The notes under the pieces were generated by a model. That model was not told the DNA's origin and did not search any database. It saw nothing but the letters and a program-made list of their open reading frames with translations. The translations under genes were made by a program, and so were the position numbers. A stretch of DNA of 64,000 nt from Streptomyces sp. RPT161 (GTDB lineage: Bacteria > Actinomycetota > Actinomycetes > Streptomycetales > Streptomycetaceae): assembly GCF_027533845.1 (NCBI RefSeq), contig NZ_JAPZVN010000006.1, forward strand, positions 124,001-188,000, in the 5' to 3' direction. Below are positions 27,048-36,400 of the stretch, piece after piece (the stretch's first letter is position 1; every line of letters starts with the position of its first letter).

Positions 27048-27383
27048 GTGCTGACACTTGTCTCCGAGGTCGAGGTGCTGGCGCGGTTCGGCCGCGCGCT
27101 CGCCGACCCGATTCGCTGCCGACTGCTGCTCGCGCTGCGCGAGGCTCCCGCCCACCCGTCGGACTTGGCCGACCGGCTGGGTATCTCCCGCACCCGGCTG
27201 TCGAACCACCTGGCCTGCCTGCGCGACTGCGGGCTGGTGGTAGCGGTACCAATTGGCCGCCGCACACGCTACGAACTCGCCGACCCCCGTCTCGGGCACG
27301 CACTCGACGACCTACGGACCGCCGTGGTCGCCGTCGAGGCGGACCGCGGTTGTGTGGACGCCGACGAGAAGGGCTGCTGCTGA
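27048..27383 (+). CDS. ArsR/SmtB-family metal-sensing repressor, CmtR-like
   Basis: This encodes 111 residues. The winged helix contains RLGISRTRLSNHLACLRDCG. Two cysteines in LACLRDCG correspond to the Cys57 and Cys61 metal ligands of mycobacterial CmtR (LSCLRGCG there). A cysteine-containing tail (RGCVDADEKGCC) could supply the third ligand. CmtR senses cadmium and lead. The GTG at 27048 gives the family length. Its stop overlaps the start of a cation-efflux gene (TGATG), so the pair is an autoregulated metal-export operon. Confidence 0.88.
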   Translation: MLTLVSEVEVLARFGRALADPIRCRLLLALREAPAHPSDLADRLGISRTRLSNHLACLRDCGLVVAVPIGRRTRYELADPRLGHALDDLRTAVVAVEADRGCVDADEKGCC

Positions 27384-28087
27384 TGGCTGTCCTCACCCTC
27401 GGCCCGTCGCGGGCCCGCCGGGACATCCTTGCCCGCCGCATACGCCTGCTGGTGTTCGCGACCATCACCTACAACGTCATCGAGGCGGCCGTCGCCCTCA
27501 CCGCCGGCGCCCTGGCCTCGTCCACGGCGCTGATCGGCTTCGGCCTGGACTCCCTGATCGAGGTCTCCTCCGCCGCAGCGGTCGCTTGGCAGTTCTCCGC
27601 CCGTGACCACGCGGTGCGCCAGGCACGGGAGAAGGCCACGCTTCGGATCATCGCCGTCTCGTTCTTCGCACTCGCCGCCTACGTGACCGTCGACTCCGCC
27701 CGCGCGCTCGCTGGCTCCGAACAGGTCCAGCACTCCCCGCCTGGCATCGCCCTGGCCGCACTGTCCCTGGCCGTGATGCCCGTTCTATCCGCCGCCCAGC
27801 GCCGGGCTGGACGTGAACTCGGCTCCGCCGCCGCTGTTGCCGACTCCAAGCAGACCCTGCTGTGCACCTACCTGTCCGCCGTGCTCCTGGTCGGCCTGCT
27901 TGCCAACGCCCTGCTTGGCTGGTCCTGGGCCGACCCGATCGCCGCTCTGATAGTCGCGGTGGTCGCCGTGAAGGAAGGCCGCGACGCCTGGCACGGCGAC
28001 GCCTGCTGCACCCTCCCCCCGCCCGCGCTCACGCAGGCCGATCGCGCGGCTGGCGGCTGCCGAGCTGGCTGCGACTGCTGCACGTGA
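27383..28087 (+). CDS. Cation diffusion facilitator-type metal transporter
   Basis: This encodes 234 residues with about six hydrophobic segments (for example TITYNVIEAAVALTAGALAS and ALIGFGLDSLIEVSSAAAVA). The GLDSLIE and ADPIAAL stretches match the aspartate-containing helices II and V of cation diffusion facilitators. The usual cytoplasmic C-terminal domain is replaced by a short cysteine-rich tail (HGDACCTLPPP, then GGCRAGCDCCT), probably metal-binding. It sits in the membrane and probably exports Cd, Pb, Zn or Co under the CmtR-like repressor, to which it is translationally coupled. Confidence 0.88.
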   Translation: MAVLTLGPSRARRDILARRIRLLVFATITYNVIEAAVALTAGALASSTALIGFGLDSLIEVSSAAAVAWQFSARDHAVRQAREKATLRIIAVSFFALAAYVTVDSARALAGSEQVQHSPPGIALAALSLAVMPVLSAAQRRAGRELGSAAAVADSKQTLLCTYLSAVLLVGLLANALLGWSWADPIAALIVAVVAVKEGRDAWHGDACCTLPPPALTQADRAAGGCRAGCDCCT

Positions 28088-28338
28088 CCTCAGCCGTCAC
28101 GCACGGCAAGGCCGCCGGCAGCCATAGGCGTAACTGGCCGCCAGTGGCGAGTCGCAACTGGCCGTCCGCAGGGAATCCTTCTGGCCACTGCTACTTGGTG
28201 GGCCTGAGCCCTTGGGTTGGCCGGTGGCGAACCGGTGTGGCCTGTCGCCTGCGTTGTCGTGGAGATGCGTGGGGTAGTCAGACGTCCTGATGCTTCTGAT
28301 GCGTGGGAAACTCGTCTGTGGTCGGTCGAGATGACGTC
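28088..28338. other. Short gap after the metal operon
   Basis: This holds no gene; nothing was recognised besides GC-rich shadow frames. Confidence 0.4.
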
Positions 28339-28970
28339 ATGACCGCAGCGTTCGACCGGCATTCCTGGGCAGGAGCGCTGGTCGCAAGCCCTTCGCGAGC
28401 ACGGGGGGCGTGGTCGCAAAGTGCGTGCCGAAACGCCCATTTGACCGAGGCGGTCGGGAGTCTGGGCCCCGGCGTCGCCCTCGATGCGGGCTGTGGGCAC
28501 GGGGCTGAGGCGCTCTGGCTCGCCGCGCGTGGATGGCAGGTTGCCGCGGTCGTCTTCTCCAAGTCCGCCCTGGCTCATGCTCGGTCGACGGCCGGAGTCA
28601 TCGGGGCGGACGTGGCCGAGCGCGTCGACTGGGTCGAAGGGGATCTTGCAACCTGCGCCCTGCGGCCTGGCCGCTACGACCTCGTCGCCTGTCTGTACGT
28701 CCACGTGGCGGTGGCGATGGAGGAGATGGTGCAGCGGGACTGCGACGGGGGTCGCGCTCGGCGGGAGGCCTGTTCCTGATCGGCCACCGCCCGATCGACC
28801 CGGCCACCGGAGCCGCAACTCTCGCGGCCGGTCAGGTGCAGGTCTCCGTCGATGAGGCGGTCGCTGCACGCGATCCCGCCCGCTGAGAGTCCGTCGTCGC
28901 CGACGACCGCCCACGTGCCGTGGCCAGCGCCGGTGTCTGTCATTTGGGCTCGATGCCTGTCCTGACAGTG
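28339..28970 (+). pseudogene. Class I SAM-dependent methyltransferase pseudogene
   Basis: The plus strand carries a recognisable methyltransferase: PGVALDAGCGHGAEALWLAA (SAM motif I), RVDWVEGDLATCALRPGRYD and LVACLYVHVAVAMEEMVQR. A frameshift near 28740 then moves the rest, GGLFLIGHRPIDPATGAATL, into another frame, and a TGA at about 28884 interrupts before VVADDRPRAVA. The N-terminus also looks altered. It is non-functional. Confidence 0.82.
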
Positions 28971-29540
28971 AAACCCGATTGCTGCCTTTCGGGGCAGCAC
29001 AACAACTCACTTCTTGATCACGCAGCCTCAGCACTTCAGCTGACGAATCCCACCAGATCGAGAGCTCTGGGCTGCGACCGGCCAACTATCGGTAGTCCGA
29101 CCGCAGGACTTTGGTTGCGCCGTTCGCGGTGCCGGGTCGCGGGCAGCCGACGAGTGGTACACCCTCACCGGCGGCCCCGTGCCACTCCCGCCGAACCTGT
29201 TGGGAGCAATCCACGCTGCCGTCCTTAAACGTGGACGGCGCGCGGAAGGCCAGAGCTCCCCGTGACTGCGACTGCTGCGTGGTGTGGGGAACGGCGACAG
29301 CCGCAGCGCTGCCAGGCGTACCCCGAGCTTACGAAGTAGGGCGAGCAAGCCGGTGGAGGGTCGTTTCCCAAACTTGGGAAACGACCCTCCACCGCTATGC
29401 GTATGGCCGTGGGCGAGCCCCCAACCGGCCGGGCCCTCGCCGACGGCCGCGCGTCGCCTCTTGCCTGGAGATGTGAACGCGCGGCGTGTCGTTGGTTCTT
29501 CGGCCTTTAGCGCCTGCTTGCGAAATCATTTCCGCGCAGG
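28971..29540. other. Gene-free stretch with a long perfect palindrome
   Basis: No gene is supported. The notable element is the 44-bp palindrome at 29351-29394. The rest shows disjointed GC-rich shadow frames. Confidence 0.45.
29351..29394. terminator. Perfect 21-bp-arm palindrome
   Basis: The left arm starts CGGTGGAGGGTCGTTTCCCA (29351-29371) and the right arm ends GGGAAACGACCCTCCACCG (29374-29394). All 21 bp pair around a 2-nt AC loop. No T-run is present. It could be a strong bidirectional terminator for the convergent secreted-protein gene at 29541-29963, or a recombination or protein-binding site. Confidence 0.55.
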
Positions 29541-29963
29541 TCAGCGGACGTGCACCGTCACCACTTCGGAGGCGTGGAGGCGCACGGGGCGGTGGTCGTG
29601 CTTGCTGGTCAGGCCGTAGAGCACCGCACGGAATTTCAGGTCGCCGCGGCGCGCGGACGTGCCGTGTGTGCTGACACGCGCGTCGCCCTTGGCCGGGACA
29701 CTGCAGTTCTCCTGGTGCCAACCCTCGCCGAAGCCGTTCTCCTCCAGGCATAGCTGGTGCAGGTAGCCGGCGCTGTCGTCGGTGCCGTGCGCCGTGACCG
29801 TGATGGTCTTGCCGACGTGCGCCGTGTGCGGCGCCGTGATGTCCACACCGCCCTTGGCGAACGCCGGCGCGGCGGCCAGAGTCACCGTGGCCAGACCCAG
29901 CGCACCGATCACGGCCACACGGCCGCCCCGCGCCTTCATCCCGGTCTTCTTCGTCCTGGTCAT
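29541..29963 (-). CDS. Secreted protein of unknown function
   Basis: This encodes 140 residues. A Sec-type signal peptide starts MTRTKKTGMKARGGRVAVIG and runs through ALGLATVTLAAAPAFA (cleavage expected after AFA, about residue 36). The mature part is a small beta-rich domain with two cysteines (HQLCLEENGFGEGWHQENCS) likely to form a disulphide, ending in HASEVVTVHVR. The ATG at 29963 follows GGGAGGG. No family recognised. Confidence 0.78.
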   Translation of the reverse strand: MTRTKKTGMKARGGRVAVIGALGLATVTLAAAPAFAKGGVDITAPHTAHVGKTITVTAHGTDDSAGYLHQLCLEENGFGEGWHQENCSVPAKGDARVSTHGTSARRGDLKFRAVLYGLTSKHDHRPVRLHASEVVTVHVR

Positions 29964-30496
29964 GGACTTCCCTCCCGTGGATCTCCCCCATGGTGAGACC
30001 CACCCCCTTCGCGAAGGCGCCCAGTGCGCCTCGCTGATCACCCACACGAGCTCGCCACCCGAGCCGGTTGCAACTCCCCGGGCGCCGTTACAGATCCACG
30101 ACAAATTGCATTAGCAGCCGGAGCGGTTGGTCCCACCGAAGATGCGCCGCACCGCCCGAGGTTGAACCGCGTCCGCGTGGGCGATGCGGTTCATGCACCC
30201 GCGCGTACGACCCCGCAAACCCTCTTGACCGAGGCCGCGGACCAGGAGAAATGCAGCGCACCGGATGATGCGCCAGCCCTCGGCGCCCGCACCGGCGGCC
30301 GGTGCATATCGACCGCACTGGAGGGGCACAGGTGTGGCGGCGGCGCGGCTATCGGTGCGCACCGGCCACAGGGCGTTCCGTGGGCCCGATTCAGGGGCTC
30401 GGTGCGCATTGCCTACCGCCTACCATGCGCAGCATGTATGACCATGGCCTGGTGGTGTGCACCGAGCGGGAGCTCACCGGTTCTGGTCGGGCTCTA
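29964..30496. other. Gap between the secreted-protein gene and the PKS end
   Basis: Nothing supportable is seen in about 530 bp. Several overlapping GC-rich frames exist on both strands, none with a ribosome site or recognisable motif. The promoter of the secreted-protein gene must lie near 29970-30100. Confidence 0.4.
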
Positions 30497-33400
30497 CTAC
30501 GGGCAGGCTTGTGGTGTGGTGGGGTCGTGCCGGATGCGTGGCCCTGGCAGGGGCCTCGGGGTGTCGGTAGGGGCGGTCGCCAGGCCGAGGCGGGTGTGGA
30601 TGATGCGGGCGAAGTCGGCGATGGTGCCGTTACTGCGCAGGAGTTCCATTGGGGGGATGTCGATGTCGTACTGCTGGCGGACGGTGACCAGCAGTTCGGT
30701 TCCCATGAGGGAGTCGAGGCCGTATTCGTCCAAGCGGCGGTGGTGGTCGATGCGGTCGGCTGTGGTGTGGAGTACCGCGGCGAGGAGTTCGGCCATGGAG
30801 TCGGCGATGAACTGGTGGGCTTGCGCGGGGCTCAACTCGGCGAGTAGGGCCAGTAACTCCTCGTGGGTATGTGCGGTGGCATCGATGTGCGACGGCAGCA
30901 ACAACGCTATTCGGGGGGCTTGGAGAGTGGGCAGGAGCCTGGCTAGCGGAATCCAGTTGTAGCGGCCGATGGCGACGGATGCCTCGCCCGTGACCAGGGT
31001 GTCTTGCAGGGTGCGGAACGCCTCGGCGGGGGTGAGGGGTTCGATGCCGGCTTGCGCCATGGTGCGGGTGAGGTTGTTGCGGGCGACGTACCCGGTCTCA
31101 CCGATGGCTCCCCAGGAGATCACGTTGGCGTGGTGTCCTTCGTGGCGGCGGTGTCGGGTGAGCGCTTCGAGGTAGAGGTTGCCGGCCGCGTAGGGGGCTT
31201 GGGTGATGTGACCGATCGTGGCGGCGACCGAGGAGTAGGAGAGGAACAGGTCGATCGGCCGGTCGGCGGTGAGGGCGTTGAGGGTGTGGGCGCCGGTGAG
31301 TTTGGGGGCGAGTACGGCGCGGAACCGCTCGTCGGTCAGTTCTGTCAAGGGTGCGTCGTCCAGGTGCATGGCGCAGTGTGCGACGCCGCGCAGTGGATGC
31401 CCGCTGGCGTCGATGGCGCGGGCGATGTGGTGCAGGGCCTCGGGGTCGGTGATGTCCGCGGTGTAGGCGTGGGCGTGTACGCCGCGTCCGGCTAGGTCGG
31501 CGAGGAGAGCGGGGGCTTCGGGGGACTGGTCGCCGCGTCGGCTGACGAGGGCCAGGTGGCGGGCCCCGCGATCGGCGAGCCAGCGGGCGGTGGCCGCGCC
31601 GAAGCCGCTCAGCCCGCCGGTGACCAGGTAGGTTGCTTCGGTGCTCAGAGGGGCGACGGGGCGGTGGCGCTCGATCGCCGGGGGTTCGTCGAGAGGGTCG
31701 AAGGTGATGACGATCTTGCCGATGTGCCGGGAGTGCTGCATCAGTCGGAAGGCGTCGGCGATGCGGGCGGCCGGGTGGACGGTGTGCAGTAGTGGGCGGT
31801 AGCGGCCCGTCCGGATCGCTTCACCGATCTGCCGGAACTGTTCTCTGGCGCGGTCGGGGTCGTGCAGGAGGGCTGTGAGGTCGACGCCGAAGAAGGCGAT
31901 GTTCTTGGCGAACGGCCGCAGCAGCAGTGGTTTGTTCTCGTAGATGTCGCGTTTGCCGAGTTCGATGAAGCGTCCACCGAAGGCGAGGGTCTCCAGGCCC
32001 CGGGAAATCGCCTCCCCTGCCAGGGAGTTGACCACCACGTCCACGCCACGGCCGCCGGTGATCTGCCGGACCTGTTCGGCGAAGTCCAACGTGCGGGAAT
32101 CCAGGACGTGTTCGACGCCGAGGTTATGCAACAGGGCCCGTTTGACAGGGTCCCCGGCGGTCGCGATGACACGGGCGCCTAGGTGCCGCGCGTACTGCAG
32201 GGCCGCGAGCCCCACGCCACCGGCGCCTGCGTGGATCAGTACGGTTTCGCCGGGCGCCAGCCGGGCCAAGTGGCCCAGGCTGTAGTGGACGGTGAGGAAG
32301 ACGACGGGCATCGTGGCCGCTTCGGCCCACGTCATGTCGTCGGGTACCCGCATCACCGCGTCGGCGGTGATGCGCACGTGGGAGGCGAGCGCCCCGGGAG
32401 CCAGGGCGGCGACACGGTCGCCGATGGCTATCCCGCAGACGCCTTCCCCGACGGCTTCGACGACTCCGGCGCACTCCATGCCGGGGCCGACCTGGGTTTC
32501 GAACCCGGCGTCGGCGTCGGCGGGCAGGACTCCGATGGTCTGCATCAGATCGTGGTAGTTGAGGGCGGCGGTGCGGACGGCGATGACGACCTGCCCCGGT
32601 CCGGGGGCGGGGCGCTCGGTCTCGGTCCAGGCGAGCCGGTAGGCCAGGCCTGGACTGTGCACGTTGAGGGTGAAGGCAGGCACGTCGGCCGGTCCGGTGG
32701 TGCCCTGTGGGGTGATGGTCCGGTCGGTGATCCGGGGGACGAACCGGCCGCCGCGTGTGAGGGCGATCTCGTCTTCGTCACCGCGGGTGAGCAGTTCTCT
32801 GGTGGCACGTCGGGCGGCAGCGACCGGGTCATCGCCGGCGTCGAGGGACAGGCGGCGCACGGTGATGCGAGGGTGTTCGTTGGCAAGGGTGCGGGCCAGT
32901 CCCCAACTGGTGGCGTCCACTGGGGAGAGGGGCAGCTCAGGTGCAGGCAGGGCACCGGTAGGCCGGGTGATCAGCCACAGCACGATCCGCTGTACCGCGG
33001 GTAGGCGCTCGCAGGCGGCGGCGAAGGCACGTAGCACGGCGGCGCGGTGGGTCGCTGTGCGCAGTTCCGTGGCGGCATCGCAGCGGGTCTTTCCGGCAAG
33101 GACGAAGGCGACAGTGACTGTTGGGGCGCTTTCGGCTTCCAGCAGGTCCTGCCAGCGGTCGACATCAGTCGGGGCTGGCAGGTGCCGTACGGGTGCGCCG
33201 GTGGTTCGCAGGCTTTCGACCAGTGCGTCGCAGAGCGTTGGGGCCGACCCTTCTGCGGCAGTCGGGTCGACGGCCACGATCCACCTGCCGTCCGGCGGCG
33301 CCGCGGGCAGCGCGACAGGGCTGGCGGCACCGCCGGGCGCCGCGGCGAGAAGCACAGAGAAGTCACCGCAGGTGGCTTCGTGCGCGTTCTGGACGACGTC

Positions 33401-36400
33401 GGTGTACCCGACCTGGCGCAGCAGTGGCGGCCAACGGTCGGCGGGGAGCAAGATGCCGTCGGGCCGCAGTTCGTGGTCAGTGAAGCTCCAGAACGCCTCC
33501 ATCATGCCGAACTGGGGGGCCAGCACGCGGGCGTTGTGGGTTTCGACAGCCAGGAGGTGGCCGCCGGGCGCCAGAAGACGGCGCACTCTCGCCAGCGCGC
33601 CCGTCAGGTCACGGGAGGTGTGCAGGGCGTTGGACGCGATGACGAGATCGAACCCGCTGTCGGTGAAGCCCTGCTCGACCAGATCGCGGTCCAGGTCGAG
33701 GGTGCGCGGTTCAAGGAAGTCCCAGTCGGCGAACCGCTCTTCGCTGCGACTCAAGAAGAGCGGTGAGACGTCGGTGAACAGGTAGCGGGTGCGTTCCGGC
33801 GGCAGCAGTGGCAGCAGCGCCCGTGTGGTGCCGCCGGTGCCCGCCCCCACCTCGAGGACGCGCAGCGGTCTGTCTGCCGGCCAGCGCGCCACCATGGCAC
33901 CAACGAGGGCCTGCACGGTGCGATTGAGGTGGTTCATGACAGGGGCTGTACTGAAGAAGTGTTCGAACCGCTCCATGCCGCCGTCGCAGACCAGCGCTTC
34001 GAGAGGATCCAGCATGCCGCGCCAGATCTCCCCGAGGTGCGGGGCGTTGAAGGCATACAGCGCGGTCTCGGTGCAGTAGGAGGGCAGATCGCGTACCAGA
34101 CGGTGCACGAGATCCTCGACACCCAGGTCAGTACGCCTCAGTTGCCACCTGCCGTCGTCCTGACGCCGCAGCAGCCCGTGCTCTTCCTGTATGGAAGCGA
34201 ACAGCTCCAGTACACGGCGGTGGCGCACCAGCACCCCGCATTCGATGAGGTCCTCGATGGTGAACGGCTGTGCTGGATCGGGCAGCAGACCAGCGAAGGC
34301 CGCGGCACTGGCGTACGCAGTGATCTCGAACAGGGCGCGTCGTGCGCGGTCCCAGTGATGCCGCCGCCAGTCGGGCAGCAGCGCTGTGGTGCGCTCCCGC
34401 GCCTCCTCGGCGAGAATCGACGGTCTTGGCAGCGGGGACGGTTCACACGGCAGGTCGGTGTGAGGAGCGGCCCGCATGACGGGGACATGAATGCTCAGAG
34501 GGGTGGTGCGCATACCGTCGAAGCGTCGCAGTCGGCACCCTTCCAACTCGGCGACCACGGCGCCGTCGGGATCGGTGACGATGATGTCCCAGCACACCTC
34601 AGTCGAGGTACGGACGCGTTCGCGCACGTGCACCCGCCCCTCAGCCGGTGGCGTGCGCCAGACACGGACGGCGTCGAGCGCGCTGGGCAGATAGGCTCGT
34701 CGACCGTCAGCCATCAGGTCGGCGAGGAGCGGCGCACCGGCCTGAATCGCGCCGTCCAGCAGGGCTGGATGGGCCTCGTAGCCCTCGGTCGGGCCGACAT
34801 GGCGGTAGGCGGCGATGACCTCCCCGTCGCCCACGCGTAGTTCACGCAGCACCTGGAACGCCGGGCCGTAGTCCAGCCCCGCGGCAGCCAGTTCGCGAGA
34901 CTGCGTTGCGACATCGACCAGCCGGACGCAGCGCGCCTCGACCGCCGCGAGGTCGACGACGGACGGGCATGCACGCAGCAGTCGGCGCACCAGGCCCCGG
35001 GCGTGCTGCTGAACCTGACTGTCACCGCCTTCGCTGGCGCCGATACTGACGATCCCGTCCTCGGGTGAGAAAGCCACGTGCAGGAGGACCTGCCCGGGGT
35101 CATTCCACGGCACAACCAGCGCCCGGTAAAGCTCCAGGTGTGTAACCTCCGCAGGGGCGTTGAACACGCGCCGTCCGGCGGCCAGTGCCATCTCCACGAA
35201 GCCGGTAGCGGGCAGGATGACCGTCCCGCCGACGCGGTGTTCGCCCAACCAGGGTGCCTGACCTGGCTCCACCGCGCCCTTCCACGTCGGCCAGACCTCA
35301 CGCATCCGGTCGCCCAGAAGCGGATGGTCGTATCCGCCGCCTTTGCCCAGGCCCCCCGTCCACGCCGACGCATCCCCGCTCCAGTACCGCTGGCGCTGCC
35401 AGGGATAGGCCGGAAGTGTGACCACCCGGCCGGGCTTTGGGAAGTGGACGTGCCAGTCAACCTCGGCGCCGGAGGCGATCAGCGCGGCGGTGGCATGAGA
35501 CATCCCGGTTGGCCCGTCCTCGCCGCGGACGATGGTGGGCACCAAGGCCACCTGCCGGGTCGTGCCGTCGGCGATTCGGCGCAGGTACGGGCGCAGGATC
35601 GGGTGCGGGCCGATATCGGCGAAGACGTCGTACCCCTTGTCCAGCAGGTGCTCGATCGCGGGGGCGAAGAGCACCGCCTGGCGCATGTTGAGCCACCAGT
35701 AGTCGGCATCCAGCACAGCCCCGTCGATCGGCGCGCCGGTGACACAGGAGATCATGGGGATACGGGCCAGCCGCGGGCGTAGCGAGCTCAGAGCTGACTT
35801 CAAGGGAGCCTCGGCCGGGTCCATCGCCCGACTGTGGAAGGCGTAGTCGAGGTCCAGAAGGGTACAGACGATCCGCCGGTCCCTGAGATCCCCCACGAGG
35901 GCTTCCACCCCATCCGCGGGTCCCGCTACCGTGACGTCACGGCCGGAGTTGACGCACGCGATCTCGACTCCGGAAAAGGGCGCGATCGCCTCCTCGGCTT
36001 CCTCCCGGGGCAGAGTAACGGAGGCCATCCGTCCCTGAGCCGCCATCTGTGCTTGCAGACGGCTACGGGTGGCCACCACCAGCGCCGCGTCTTCGAGGGT
36101 TAGCGCCCCGGCCACATACGCTGCCGGGATTTCGCCGACGCTGTGGCCGACGACCGCTGTCGGCTCCAGGCCCTGAGCGCGCAGCACTTTCGCGATCCCG
36201 ATCTGGACCGCGAACAACATCGGCTGGGACACCGCTGTCGAGCGCAGCTGGCTCTCCTCCGGCATGCGCCGCATCTCGTCGAGGACCGACCAGCCCAGCA
36301 ACGGAGCGAGCACCCGGTCGGCCTCCTCGACCGTCTCTCGGAACACCGCAACCTTGGTGAGCAGATCAGCCGCCATCCCGGGCCACTGCGCCCCGTTGCC

